64,000 bases of DNA from Labrys sp. WJW (GCF_001676615.1 NZ_LYXZ01000040.1:1-64000), one strand, 5' to 3'; positions 8,300-18,040 are shown, counted from the stretch's first letter. Program-made: numbers and translations. Notes: generated by a model not told the origin, from the letters alone.

Positions 8300-10969
8300 A
8301 TGGCTGAAGTGGTGGGCTCGCTCGACCGCGCCGTGGCGCGCGACGACGGTCCCAAGGTCCCGGCCGCCGCCATCCCAACGGCCGAGCGCCCGAAGACCGG
8401 GCTGCTGCAGCGCATCGACTGGAGCAAGGCCGGCCTCCTGGTCGGGCTCGCCATCTTCACCATCGCCGCCGCCGCGCTCTACCAGATCTTTTCCGGCATC
8501 ACCTGGTCGGAGGTGAACAATGCGGTCTCGCGCATCGCCTGGGGCCAGGTGGCGCTCGCCTTCCTCGCCACCGCTTTCTCCTACAGCGCCCTGATCGGCT
8601 ACGACCTGCTGGCCCTGCGCCATGTCGGGGCGCGGCAGGTGCCGCTGCCGATCATCGCCTTCACCTCCTTCATCAGCCACGCCTTCACCTACACGCTCGG
8701 CTTCGGCGTGCTCACCGGCGGGGCCGTGCGCTGGCGCATCTACCAGTCGCACGGCGTGAAGCCGAGCCTGATCCTGGCCGTGGGCGCCCTGACCACCCTC
8801 ACCTTCTGGCTCGGCATCGCCACGGTCGCCGCGATCTGCCTGTTGTTCCAGCCCTCGGTGCTGGCCCCGCTGGACGGGCTCGCCCCCGGCCTCAACCTCG
8901 CCATCGGCCTCGCCGTGCTCGGCGGCGTCGCGCTCTGGGTGATCGTCTCGGCCGTCCGCCCGCGCACCATCCGCGTCGGCGAGCACGCCATGCCCCTGCC
9001 CGGCCCGAGGGCGACGCTCGGGGCCATCCTGGTCGGCCTGCTCGACACGGTGGCCGCCGCCGGGGCGCTCTGGCTGATCATGCCGGCCGGCCCCGATGCC
9101 GGCTTCATGAGCTTCCTGGCGGTGTTCGCCGTCGCCACGGTGCTCGGCGTCATCAGCCATGTGCCGGGCGGCGTCGGCGTGTTCGAGACCACCCTGATCC
9201 TGGCCCAGCCGCAGATCCCGGCGGCGGACATGCTGGTCTCGCTGATCCTGTTCCGCCTGGTCTACTACGTCATTCCCTTCGCCATCGCCTGCCTGATGTT
9301 CGGCGGCTACGAGATCCGCCAGCGCCAGCATTCGGTGGGCCGGATCGCCCGCACCATCCACGAGATCGCCCGGCCGATTATCCCGCGCGCCGCCAGCATC
9401 GCGGTGTTCATCGGCGGCGTCATCCTGTTGTTCTCCAGCGCCACGCCCGAGGAGCATTACCGCATCGCCATCCTGCGCGGCGTGGTCCCGCTGCCCTTCG
9501 TCGAGGTCTCGCAGCTGGCCGGCAGCATTTCAGGCCTGGTCCTCCTGGTGATCTCCTACGGCCTGGTCCGGCGCATGGCCAACGCCCAGCGCATCGCCGT
9601 GCTGCTGCTGGTCGCCGGCGCCGTCTTCGCTTTGTTCAAGGGCCTCGACATCGAGGAGGCCATCATCTGCTCGATCGTCGCCGGCCTGCTCGTGCTCTAC
9701 AAGGACGAGTTCTACCGCCAGGCGGACCTGTTCTCCGTCCGGCCTTCCTTCGAGTGGATCCTGGCCTGCGTCGTCGCCATCGGCGCCACCATCTGGCTCG
9801 GCTTCTTCGCCTATGCCAATGTCGACTACCAGCACAAGCTGTGGTGGGATTTCGCCTATAATGCCGATGCCCCGCGCTTCCTGCGGGCGACCTTGGCCAT
9901 GGCGGTGGTCGCCATCGGCATCGCCGCCTATATCCTGATGCATCCCAGCCGCGCCGCCTTCGATCCGGCGACGCCGGAGGAGCTGGAAACGCTGGTGCCG
10001 CTGATCAGCGATTCCACCCGCTCGGACGCGCATCTGGCCCTGCTCGGCGACAAGCGCTTCCTGCTCTCGGCCAGCGGCAGGGGCTTCACCATGTATGGCG
10101 TGCAGGGGCGTAGCTGGATCGCCATGGGCGATCCCGTGGCGCCCGAGGACGAGATCGACGCCATGGTCTGGCGCTTCAAGGAGCTGGTGGACCGCAATGG
10201 CGGCACGCCGGTGTTCTACCAGGTCACCACCGGCCATCTGCCCGCCTATCTCGATGCCGGCTTCTCGCTCGCCAAGCTCGGCGAGGAGGCCTGGGTCGAC
10301 CTGACCAAGTTCACGCTGGAAGGCAGCGAGGGCCGGCGCCTGCGCCAGGCCCGCGCCAAGGCCGAGCGCTCCGGCGCCTCCTTCGAGATCGTGCCGGCGG
10401 CCGAGGTCGAGGCCATCCTGCCCGAGCTGCAGGCCGTCTCCGACGCCTGGCTCGACGAGAAGGGCAACAAGGAGAAGGGCTTTTCGCTCGGCTTCTGGTC
10501 CGCCGACTATATCCGCCGCTACGACCAGGCCGTGATCCGCCAGGACGGCCGCATCGTCGCCTTCGCCAATATCTGGCGCGGCGCCGACAGGCAGGAATAC
10601 ACGGTCGACCTGATGCGCTATCTGCCTGAGGGCCCGGCCGGCATGATGGACCTGCTCTTCATCGGCCTCTTGGCCCAGGCCAAGAGCGAGGGCTTCGCCT
10701 GGTTCAATCTCGGCATGGCACCGCTCTCCGGCCTGCCGCGCCACCGCCTCGCTTCGCTGTGGAGCCGTGTCGGCTCCTTCGTCTACAAGCGCGGCGACCG
10801 CTTCTACAATTTCGAGGGCCTCAGGGCCTATAAGGACAAGTTCAAGCCGGATTGGCGCCCGAAATATCTTGCCTTTCCGGGGGGCTTGGCCCTACCGCAG
10901 ATTCTCATGGATGTTACCGGCTTGATCGCTTCGAGCCCGAGACGCGCTTTGCCCGAGGAGGCCAGTTGA
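8300..10969 (+). CDS. mprF: Bifunctional lysylphosphatidylglycerol flippase/synthase (MprF/LpiA)
   Basis: An 889-residue membrane protein that transfers lysine from Lys-tRNA to phosphatidylglycerol and flips the cationic lipid outward, lowering envelope charge. Residues from about 35 to 540 hold the multi-helix flippase part, with SHVPGGVGVFE typical of the family. Residues from about 555 to 860 form the cytosolic double-GNAT-like synthase domain, with conserved stretches ending in FNLGMAPLSGL and YNFEGLRAYKDKF. ATG 8300 is preferred; a TTG at 8282 would add six residues. The stop overlaps the start of acvB, so the two are co-translated. In Agrobacterium and Rhizobium the same pair is called lpiA-acvB. 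Confidence 0.93.
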   Translation: MAEVVGSLDRAVARDDGPKVPAAAIPTAERPKTGLLQRIDWSKAGLLVGLAIFTIAAAALYQIFSGITWSEVNNAVSRIAWGQVALAFLATAFSYSALIGYDLLALRHVGARQVPLPIIAFTSFISHAFTYTLGFGVLTGGAVRWRIYQSHGVKPSLILAVGALTTLTFWLGIATVAAICLLFQPSVLAPLDGLAPGLNLAIGLAVLGGVALWVIVSAVRPRTIRVGEHAMPLPGPRATLGAILVGLLDTVAAAGALWLIMPAGPDAGFMSFLAVFAVATVLGVISHVPGGVGVFETTLILAQPQIPAADMLVSLILFRLVYYVIPFAIACLMFGGYEIRQRQHSVGRIARTIHEIARPIIPRAASIAVFIGGVILLFSSATPEEHYRIAILRGVVPLPFVEVSQLAGSISGLVLLVISYGLVRRMANAQRIAVLLLVAGAVFALFKGLDIEEAIICSIVAGLLVLYKDEFYRQADLFSVRPSFEWILACVVAIGATIWLGFFAYANVDYQHKLWWDFAYNADAPRFLRATLAMAVVAIGIAAYILMHPSRAAFDPATPEELETLVPLISDSTRSDAHLALLGDKRFLLSASGRGFTMYGVQGRSWIAMGDPVAPEDEIDAMVWRFKELVDRNGGTPVFYQVTTGHLPAYLDAGFSLAKLGEEAWVDLTKFTLEGSEGRRLRQARAKAERSGASFEIVPAAEVEAILPELQAVSDAWLDEKGNKEKGFSLGFWSADYIRRYDQAVIRQDGRIVAFANIWRGADRQEYTVDLMRYLPEGPAGMMDLLFIGLLAQAKSEGFAWFNLGMAPLSGLPRHRLASLWSRVGSFVYKRGDRFYNFEGLRAYKDKFKPDWRPKYLAFPGGLALPQILMDVTGLIASSPRRALPEEAS

Positions 10970-12318
10970 TGCGCCGCATCGCCCTGTTCTGTTTCGCCCT
11001 GCTGGCCTCCACGGCATCGGCCCTGGCGGCCCCGCGCGAGATCAAGGTGCAGGAGGAGATCCTCGGCACCGTCACCGTGCTCGCCCCCGAGGAGGAGCCC
11101 ACCAAATTCGTCGCCTTGCTCTCCGACAAGGACGGGCTCACGCCGGCCTATCGCGCCGTGGCCGACAGACTGGTGGATCAGGGCGCCGCCGTGATGCTGA
11201 TCGATAGCCAGGCCTTCATCGACGGCCTCGCCAAGGGCGACGAGGAGGATTGCCACTACGCCTTCGGCGACATCGAGGATTCGGCCCGCGAGGCGCAGCG
11301 CCAACTGGGCATGCAGACCTGGCGCTGGCCGGTGGTGATGGGGCTGGGCACGCTGGGCGGCACCTTCGCCTATATCAATCTCGCCCAGGCGCCCGAGAAC
11401 ACCGCCGCCGGCGCCGTCTCCACCGGCTTTTCCGACGAGATGGCCTCCAAGCTGCGCATGTGCGAGGGCGCCCCCGTCTCCAAGGCGGCCGACGGCAAAT
11501 GGCAGTACAAGCCGCTCGCCAAGGTGCCCGGGCGCTGGACTTATGTCGGCGCCGCCGCCCCCGACGCGACCACCCAGGCCTTCGTCGCCGGCACCAAGGA
11601 TGCCCAGGCCGTCGTCGCCGATGGCGGCCCGGATGCCCTCGTCGATGCCGCGGTGAAGGCCGCCGTCGAGATGGGCGCGCCGCCCAACCAGGAACTCGGC
11701 GACCTGCCCCTGGTGGAGCTGCCGGCCTCGGGCCCGCCCACGGGCCTTGCCATCTTCATCTCCGGCGACGGTGGCTGGCGCGACATCGACAAGACCATCG
11801 GCGAGATCCTGCAGAAGGAAGGCGTCGCCGTGGTGGGCGTCGACTCGCTGCGCTATTTCTGGAGCACCAAGGAGCCCGACGTCATCGCCGGCGACCTCAC
11901 CCGCATCATCGGCTACTACACCAAGCTGTGGGGCGCCAAGCGCGTCGCCGTGATCGGCTATTCGCTGGGCGCCGACGTGATCCCCTTCGTCTGGCAGAAG
12001 CTGCCGCCGCCCATGCAGAAGAAGATCAACCTGCTCGCCATGCTGGGCCTGGAGCCGACCGCCGATTTCGAGATCTCCGTCTCCGGCTGGCTCGGCGTCG
12101 CCTCCTCCTCGGACGTCGACCTCAAGCCCTATCTGCCCGGCCTGCCCTTCGAGAAGACCATGTGCTTCTACGGCAAGGAAGAAGTGGTGGAGAACGGCAC
12201 CGCCTGTGTCTTCCCCGAAATGAGCAAGGCCACGCTGGTGGAGAGGCCGGGCGGGCACCATTTCGACGGGAATTACGAGCCGGTGGCGCGGGCGATTTTG
12301 GAGAGGCTGAAGAAGTAG
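10969..12318 (+). CDS. acvB: AcvB/VirJ-family lysyl-PG hydrolase (periplasmic)
   Basis: A 449-residue exported protein with a signal peptide at residues 1-20 (cleavage after ALA). The second half is an alpha/beta-hydrolase: SGDGGW at 265-270, the nucleophile Ser332 in VIGYSLGAD, and a histidine in GGHHF near 430. The N-terminal half (about 25-250) resembles the first AcvB domain. The Agrobacterium AcvB hydrolyses lysyl-phosphatidylglycerol, and its gene there also sits beside lpiA, so this protein probably removes the lipid made by the upstream enzyme. The ATG overlaps the mprF stop as TGATG, indicating translational coupling. A paralogue lies at 18104-19417. Confidence 0.9.
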   Translation: MRRIALFCFALLASTASALAAPREIKVQEEILGTVTVLAPEEEPTKFVALLSDKDGLTPAYRAVADRLVDQGAAVMLIDSQAFIDGLAKGDEEDCHYAFGDIEDSAREAQRQLGMQTWRWPVVMGLGTLGGTFAYINLAQAPENTAAGAVSTGFSDEMASKLRMCEGAPVSKAADGKWQYKPLAKVPGRWTYVGAAAPDATTQAFVAGTKDAQAVVADGGPDALVDAAVKAAVEMGAPPNQELGDLPLVELPASGPPTGLAIFISGDGGWRDIDKTIGEILQKEGVAVVGVDSLRYFWSTKEPDVIAGDLTRIIGYYTKLWGAKRVAVIGYSLGADVIPFVWQKLPPPMQKKINLLAMLGLEPTADFEISVSGWLGVASSSDVDLKPYLPGLPFEKTMCFYGKEEVVENGTACVFPEMSKATLVERPGGHHFDGNYEPVARAILERLKK

Positions 12319-12731
12319 GGTGTGGGGCTAAGCGGAGATCAGGATAGGGATGGGTCTCAGCGAGAGGCTTAGGGCAGGATGCTGGCAGCTTTCCAGTCAT
12401 GTTAAACGGTGGGGTGAGTCAGCTACGCCCTCGAACGCAGCCTTTCACCTGAGCTATGCGCCGATGAATTTGCACTATATTTTTCATTCAGATTCACCCA
12501 TGAAACGACGATTTGGATGCGAGCCTCCAAACTACCGAATAGAGCCAGAAGCAAAAAGGAAACTTTTGGTACTGCCAGGGTAAATAGCGGACGCTCAATT
12601 CGATGAGCCAGAGTCCTTGAGGACTGTTCTATTAAGCTCTGCCGCGTGGATAACACCACACTTCAAGTTACAGTGTCTCAAAAACGCGGTATTCTCAGAG
12701 CAGTTTGAATCTGAGATTTTGTGGGCATCTC
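12319..12731. other. Intergenic left border of the AT-richer insertion
   Basis: About 410 bp without a convincing gene. Composition changes from the GC-rich host style just after acvB to a much more AT-containing style around 12420, which places the left edge of the island here. No tRNA, integrase or clear direct repeat could be recognised. The promoter of the following gene must lie in the right part. Confidence 0.5.
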
Positions 12732-14372
12732 GTGGCGGAAGAAGAGAGCCAGAAAACACGACCCTTGGACCCCGATCAACTGGGGAAGATGGCGCAAACG
12801 CAATTTGGGTCGCACTGTGTGGGTGGTGGCCTTATTCCCAACGAGTCCAACTATGATCGGACAGGTTGGGACTACATCGTCGAATGGCCCCAAAATATAA
12901 ACGTAGCTACACTCGATACCAGACCGACACCGATCGCCTGCCACGTCCAGACGAAAGGAGCTTGGGTCGGTAACGTCTCAATCCGGCTTCGGCTGTCTTC
13001 CGCTGAGCGATTGGCGAAAGAACCTAAACCAACCTTCATCTATATCTTCGCCGTAGATACCTTGGATGACACCCCCCGATTCGACCATGCCCATGTCATT
13101 CATGTTCAAGGCGATTTTTTAGCACTAATTCTGAAAAAACTGCGCGAGACCGAAGCTTCCGCGCAACGCGCAAACGATGTTTATTTCGATGTCACCGTCC
13201 CGAAATGGGGAACAAGGGTCGAGCTTGGTGGACGAGCTTTCCGCAAGTTTGTCGAGGACGCAGTCGGCGGATCAATGGCGGACTACATCACGCGCAAGCA
13301 GGTGGAGTTACAAACGCTCGGTTATGGCCCGGGTCGCTTCAGGCTGACGACAACGTTCTTTGCGACATCCGAGGACATAGTCGAGGCATTTCTCGGGCTA
13401 AAGCGCATTGAGGGGGAGGTAGACGAGCACATAGAAGAGCGGTTCGGAATTAGTCTTCCCATGCCTAGCCTCGATATTGGCAAAGGAACAATCGATTTTC
13501 AACCTAACCCCTCGGGCAAATGCGAGATCCGCTTTCGCAAGGACAGCAACCATCCGGCCAGTTCGTTCAAGGGTGACCTATATCGAGTTCCGGAAGCGCT
13601 CGTTGATCCACAGACGGCTAGGATTGCGGTCAAAACTGATCTCCTTACCATCACCCTCACTTTGAGGAAGGAAGGAGCGACCGAGGGCGGCCAGGATTTC
13701 CGAATTCTGCCTCATCAAGATGTTATCAAAGAAGAGCGTTTCAAGACAGCGAAGTGGAAGAGTTTCTATGATTTCTCGGCGTCGAGCCGTGAGGGACCGA
13801 TACTAATCGAGATCATCAATCCGAAGTCCGGAGCGAGTATGGTCCACGGCATCATAACACCAGGCGACGACGCGCGAGCAGAGGGCCGTAGGTTGCGGCG
13901 CACTTGCTTTCTCCTTCAGAAACTCGAAAGAATTCTCCATGTCGCTGGCAGACCAAATATGAAATTTCGGATTCGAGAACTCCTCGACAAGGCCAGCGAC
14001 ATTGAGATTGCGGCAACCCTGATCGAAAATCCCGCTGCACTATCATCCCTGGGTTTCAAGACGGAGCTAGCACAAGGATTGACGGCAGGCCTATCGGTGC
14101 CAATGCTATACTTTCGGTCTTTCGAACTCGGTGGCCATGAAATGGCTTACTGTGCCAAGCTTAATGTTGAAACGATGAGCATCAATAGCGAGGTGACTTG
14201 GCGTGGAAGTGAGATGAAGCTCGTCACCCTTGAGCGAATTGGGAAGGCATCAGGGCAAAAAGAGGTGCCCTCGCCGGAGCTGAAGTTATTCCTAGAGCGC
14301 ACGCAGCGGCAGACGGGTGTTAGTAGCTATTTCCTCGCCGATCCATATGCCCCCAGCGATCGAGGGAGCTAA
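12732..14372 (+). CDS. Putative PD-(D/E)XK-like nuclease (DUF4365-like N-terminus) with unknown C-terminal region
   Basis: A 546-residue protein not recognised as a whole. Residues about 15-110 look like a DUF4365-type domain of the PD-(D/E)XK nuclease fold: QLGKMAQTQF, then GWDYIVEW with Asp47 and Glu51, then CHVQTKGAW with Gln73 and Lys75, giving the D...QxK pattern seen in that family. The remaining 430 residues are mixed alpha/beta with no motif I know. GTG 12732 is chosen because the next in-frame ATG (12789) would cut into the domain and the TTG at 12705 adds nothing family-like. Base composition is less GC-rich than the neighbours, a sign of transfer. It precedes the ATPase gene at 14728. 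A role in phage or plasmid defence is inference. Confidence 0.6.
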   Translation: MAEEESQKTRPLDPDQLGKMAQTQFGSHCVGGGLIPNESNYDRTGWDYIVEWPQNINVATLDTRPTPIACHVQTKGAWVGNVSIRLRLSSAERLAKEPKPTFIYIFAVDTLDDTPRFDHAHVIHVQGDFLALILKKLRETEASAQRANDVYFDVTVPKWGTRVELGGRAFRKFVEDAVGGSMADYITRKQVELQTLGYGPGRFRLTTTFFATSEDIVEAFLGLKRIEGEVDEHIEERFGISLPMPSLDIGKGTIDFQPNPSGKCEIRFRKDSNHPASSFKGDLYRVPEALVDPQTARIAVKTDLLTITLTLRKEGATEGGQDFRILPHQDVIKEERFKTAKWKSFYDFSASSREGPILIEIINPKSGASMVHGIITPGDDARAEGRRLRRTCFLLQKLERILHVAGRPNMKFRIRELLDKASDIEIAATLIENPAALSSLGFKTELAQGLTAGLSVPMLYFRSFELGGHEMAYCAKLNVETMSINSEVTWRGSEMKLVTLERIGKASGQKEVPSPELKLFLERTQRQTGVSSYFLADPYAPSDRGS

Positions 14373-14727
14373 TACCCGCTGCGACGGAGCCTGTTGCCAC
14401 TTGCAATCCCACCACCATTCCAGTGACTCAATTGAAGACATCAAATCCAATGGAACCAAGTTCAATATTTTTGAATATTCACCCCAGATATATATTAGGA
14501 ATAAATATCTTAAATATAAATAATATATAAAAATTATATTTAAATGTAAATGACATATAGTTCATAAATTCATCACCTCCAGCAATACTGACTTACCGAG
14601 AAAATATGCAAGATAGGACATCTACGCGCCACATATTATGTGGAAACCTGACAATTGAATTGGCTTTTTCGAGTTAAAATAGATACCATCTTCTCTATCT
14701 GGGATAAGGCTCTGTGGTGGTTTTGAT
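14373..14727. other. Very AT-rich intergenic stretch between the two island genes
   Basis: About 355 bp, of which 14460-14600 is almost pure A/T with runs such as AATATATAAAAATTATA. This is strikingly unlike the surrounding genome. It probably holds the promoter of the ATPase gene and may attract H-NS/MucR-type silencing. A GGTGG box at 14715-14720 serves as its ribosome binding site. No gene is seen. Confidence 0.6.
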
Positions 14728-16254
14728 ATGATGATCGATTGGATTGATTTTGGCCAAGTCTCGGCTGAAAGAGATGAAAATCTATCGAAATATTTTTTTG
14801 AAAATGGTGTTCTCCAGGCTGTCATTCAAAATCGTCATCAATTCCTAGTTTTGGGGCGGAAAGGTGCAGGAAAGACCGCTGTATTCCAACATCTAAGCGA
14901 AAACCCTCAGAGATATATTTCCACTCAAGATATTTCTGTAAACTTATCATTGCAGAACTATAGTTGGGATGTTCACGGCCTTCTTGCAACAGACGGGAAA
15001 GCTCAATCTTTAGCATACATTCAGTCTTGGAAGTATGTGATTTATCTTCTTGCAATTAAAAATTTATTAGAAAAATCTGAGGAAAATAAAAAGATAAAGG
15101 CTGCCGGAAAAATCATATCAAAGATATATACCTCTCCAACTCCAAGCCTAGGACAGGCTATAGGTCAAAAACTACTTCAGCTTAGCAAATTTAAATTTCC
15201 AAGCGCAGGTCTTGATCTTGATGGAGAAAGCATAGATAGTATTTCTGCTGACGGTGGTGAGATTTCATTTGCTGAAGTTCGTGACGACAATCAGCTCCAG
15301 GTATCATTGAATAGATCAATCGAGCGTCTTTCTGAGATATTTGAAGACGCCCTGCTTGATGCGCTCAGCAAGAATAGAAGGATATTCGTGTCATTCGACA
15401 GAATTGATGAGGCTTGGGATTCTGTTTCTTTTGAAAATAGCCAAAGAATTATCGCTGGCCTTATTGGTGCATCTGAATATATTAATTCTAAATTTAAAGG
15501 ATACCTTCGCCCAATCGTGTTTTTACGCGAAGATATTTTTGAGACAATAGACTTAAACGATAAGAATAAACTTAGGTCTGACTGCGGGCAACTTCTAGCT
15601 TGGAGCAAGGATGGATTAACTCGCATGATTCTCGAACGTGTAAATTTCTTTGCTAAAGCCTCAGACAACCCTGAATTGGCACGAGTTGAAGATCTCTTTG
15701 ATCGAGATCAAATGCGTCAGCAACGCGCACCTTTCGATCACGTCATGCTTCGAACGATGCTGCGCCCCCGAGATTTCATTAGATTCTTTCAGCTTATTAA
15801 AGCTGACATGATAAATAGACGGGACAACCCATTTGAAGAAGAAGCTGTTAACGAAAGTCGATTGGAATGTCAGGCAATATACAATGCTGAGCCGGCTTAT
15901 TCTGAATGGTTAGTTGAGGAATTACGTGATGAATGGCGCGCTCAATTTCCGGTGATCAACACGCTATTTTCGGCAGTTCAAAGCAATGGTAGAACAAATT
16001 TTACTAGAGAAGATTTTTCTCAAGCTCTAATTCAGGTTGGCGCGCAGGCCAATGCCGGCGATGTTAGTGGATACCTCAAGTTTCTATTTGATAATTCGAT
16101 TATTGGTTTCAGAGTAGGGAAGTCAAACCAGTGGCGTTACAAGTGCTTTTTTAGTTCACAGGGCTTTGTAGAATCCGACCTTTATAAGGTACATGATGGC
16201 CTGCACCGTGGCCTAAACCTCACGGAGAGCCGATCTACTTCAGAATCTGCATAA
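14728..16254 (+). CDS. P-loop ATPase, Sll1717-like family
   Basis: A 508-residue AAA-like/STAND-like ATPase. The N-terminus DWIDFGQVSAERDENLSKYF leads to a Walker A motif GRKGAGKT at 43-50. A Walker B region IFVSFDRIDEAW lies at 219-230 with Asp224, Asp227 and Glu228. An arginine-bearing LRPIVFLREDIF and a C-terminal winged-helix-like segment (about 440-490, with NSIIGFRVG) follow. The overall pattern fits the P-loop ATPase family named after Sll1717, often seen in accessory regions; its biochemical role is not known to me. Codon use and composition are strongly AT-rich against the flanks, so it is very likely acquired. It follows the nuclease-like gene on the same strand after 355 bp. Confidence 0.75.
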   Translation: MMIDWIDFGQVSAERDENLSKYFFENGVLQAVIQNRHQFLVLGRKGAGKTAVFQHLSENPQRYISTQDISVNLSLQNYSWDVHGLLATDGKAQSLAYIQSWKYVIYLLAIKNLLEKSEENKKIKAAGKIISKIYTSPTPSLGQAIGQKLLQLSKFKFPSAGLDLDGESIDSISADGGEISFAEVRDDNQLQVSLNRSIERLSEIFEDALLDALSKNRRIFVSFDRIDEAWDSVSFENSQRIIAGLIGASEYINSKFKGYLRPIVFLREDIFETIDLNDKNKLRSDCGQLLAWSKDGLTRMILERVNFFAKASDNPELARVEDLFDRDQMRQQRAPFDHVMLRTMLRPRDFIRFFQLIKADMINRRDNPFEEEAVNESRLECQAIYNAEPAYSEWLVEELRDEWRAQFPVINTLFSAVQSNGRTNFTREDFSQALIQVGAQANAGDVSGYLKFLFDNSIIGFRVGKSNQWRYKCFFSSQGFVESDLYKVHDGLHRGLNLTESRSTSESA

Positions 16255-16329
16255 TACGATTCCTCCGACTTGCCCCCGTCACATCCCTGTGGAACTTTCC
16301 CCCTTCCACCGCCTTTCGGGATGCCCGCC

Positions 16330-17865
16330 ATGCCTCGTCTCAACCGCCGCCAGACGCTGGGCCTCGGCCTGGCCGCCGGCTTTTCCGTCACCATGCTGTC
16401 GGGCGCGGCCGAGACCGCCGAGGCGGCGCCTGCCGGCACCACCTTTTCGCTGCTGCTCGTCAACGACATCTACAAGGCCGGCGACACCAAGGGCCGCGGC
16501 GGCTTTGCCAAGCTCGCGGCCGTGGTCAAGGCCGAGCGCGCCCGCGGCGTGCCCATGCTGTTCTGCCACGCGGGGGATTGCTTCTCGCCCTCGCTGATGT
16601 CGGGCTTCGACCAGGGCGAGCACATCGTCGCCCTCACCAACATGATCCGGCCCGACATCTTCGTGCCCGGCAATCACGAGTTCGATTTCGGCACCGAGGT
16701 CTATTTCAAGCGCATGGGGGAAGCGAACTTTCCCTTCTACGCCGCCAATATGCGCCGGGCCGATGGCAGTCCCATCCCCGGCATGAAGGACAATTCGATC
16801 CACGAGCTCGGCGGCATCAAGGTCGGCGTCACCAGCCTGGCTTTGGCGGCGACGCCCCAGATGTCGCAGAGCGGCGACCTCGTCTTCGCGCCGGAGCTGG
16901 AGACGCTGAAGCGCGAGGTGGAGATCCTGCGCAGAGAGGGCGCCGAATTCATCGTCTGCGTCGCCCATACCGATCGCGACATGGACAATCAGATCGTGCG
17001 CTCCCGGCTGGTCGACGTGCTGCTCACCGGCCACGACCACGATCTCGCCATCAGCTATGACGGCCGCACGGTGATGGTGGAATCCAACGAGGAGGGCAAT
17101 TTCGTCACCGCCATCGATTTCGTGGTGACGGCGAGCGGCGAGGGCAAAAGCCGCAAGATCGCCTGGCTGCCGAGCTTTCGCGTGCATGACAGCCTGTCGG
17201 TCGAGGCGGACCCCGAGGTGCAGGCCGCGGTCGACAAGCTCGAGGCCGAGCTCTCGCGCGAGCTCGACGTCGTGATCGCCACCACCGCCGTCGAGCTCGA
17301 CAGCCGCACCGCCAGCGTGCGGTCGCAGGAAACCGCCATGGGCGATCTCATCGCCGACGCCATCCGCGCCCGCACCGGCGCCGATTGCGCCATCACCAAT
17401 GGCGGCGGCATCCGAGCCAACAAGCTCTATCCGGCCGGGGCGCGGCTGACCCGCCGCGACATCCTCTCCGAACTCCCCTTCGGCAACACCACGGTGCTGG
17501 TCGAGCTCGAGGGTGCCGATATCAAGGCCGCGCTCGAAAACGGCGTCTCGCAGCTGCAGAACTATGCCGGCCGCTTCCCGCAGGTCTCGGGCCTCACCAT
17601 CACGGTGGATGCCAAGGCGCCGGTGGGCGCGCGCATCGTCTCGGTCAGCGTCAATGGCGAGGCGCTCGATCCGGGCAGGCGCTACAAGCTCGCCTCCAAC
17701 AACTTCATGCTGGCGGGCGGCGACGGCTATGACGCCATCGGCCGCGGCCGCGTGCTGATCGGGGCGACCGACGGCAAGCTGCTCGCCAATGAGGTGATGG
17801 TCTATCTGCGCGAGAAGGGCACGGTGACCACCGGCGCCGGCGGGCGGATCAGGGTGGAGGGCTGA
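16330..17865 (+). CDS. Bifunctional metallophosphatase/5'-nucleotidase, Tat-exported
   Basis: A 511-residue UshA/YfkN-like enzyme expected to hydrolyse nucleotides or similar phosphate esters in the periplasm. The N-terminus LNRRQTLGLGLAAG is a twin-arginine-type signal, cleaved near AEA (about residue 32). The metallophosphatase half shows LLLVNDIYK (the usual DxH is altered here to DIY), CHAGDCFSPS, VPGNHEFDFG and LTGHDHD. The 5'-nucleotidase C-terminal half has the GDLIADAIR and NGGGIRA motifs and ends with SNNFMLAGGDGYDA. The ATG at 16321 is an alternative start. It is GC-rich again and marks the right border of the island. Confidence 0.87.
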   Translation: MPRLNRRQTLGLGLAAGFSVTMLSGAAETAEAAPAGTTFSLLLVNDIYKAGDTKGRGGFAKLAAVVKAERARGVPMLFCHAGDCFSPSLMSGFDQGEHIVALTNMIRPDIFVPGNHEFDFGTEVYFKRMGEANFPFYAANMRRADGSPIPGMKDNSIHELGGIKVGVTSLALAATPQMSQSGDLVFAPELETLKREVEILRREGAEFIVCVAHTDRDMDNQIVRSRLVDVLLTGHDHDLAISYDGRTVMVESNEEGNFVTAIDFVVTASGEGKSRKIAWLPSFRVHDSLSVEADPEVQAAVDKLEAELSRELDVVIATTAVELDSRTASVRSQETAMGDLIADAIRARTGADCAITNGGGIRANKLYPAGARLTRRDILSELPFGNTTVLVELEGADIKAALENGVSQLQNYAGRFPQVSGLTITVDAKAPVGARIVSVSVNGEALDPGRRYKLASNNFMLAGGDGYDAIGRGRVLIGATDGKLLANEVMVYLREKGTVTTGAGGRIRVEG

Positions 17866-17893
17866 GGGGGGTGGCGTTGGAGCGCGGGCTCTT

Positions 17894-18040
17894 TACCCTC
17901 CCCTCGATGGGGAGGGTCGACGCGAAGCGTCGGGGTGGGGTGACCTTCTTATGGGAAACTGTCCTTCTGTTGACGACGGCCTGCGCAATCCCACCCCACC
18001 CCGGCCTTCCAGGCCGACCCTCCCCATCGAGGGGAGGGTA
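17894..18040. repeat. Inverted repeat with 26-bp perfect outer arms
   Basis: The arms at 17894-17919 and 18015-18040 are exact reverse complements, each itself nearly palindromic (CCCTCCCCTCGATGGGGAGG). The element sits between two convergent genes, the 5'-nucleotidase and the second AcvB. It could fold into a long hairpin on RNA and act as a transcription stop for both, but its structure resembles an extragenic palindromic repeat rather than a simple terminator. Confidence 0.8.

Noticed and set aside
14460-14600. Replication origin in the AT-rich stretch
   Set aside because: No DnaA-box cluster, iterons or replication gene is near; it is more simply an AT-rich promoter region of acquired DNA.
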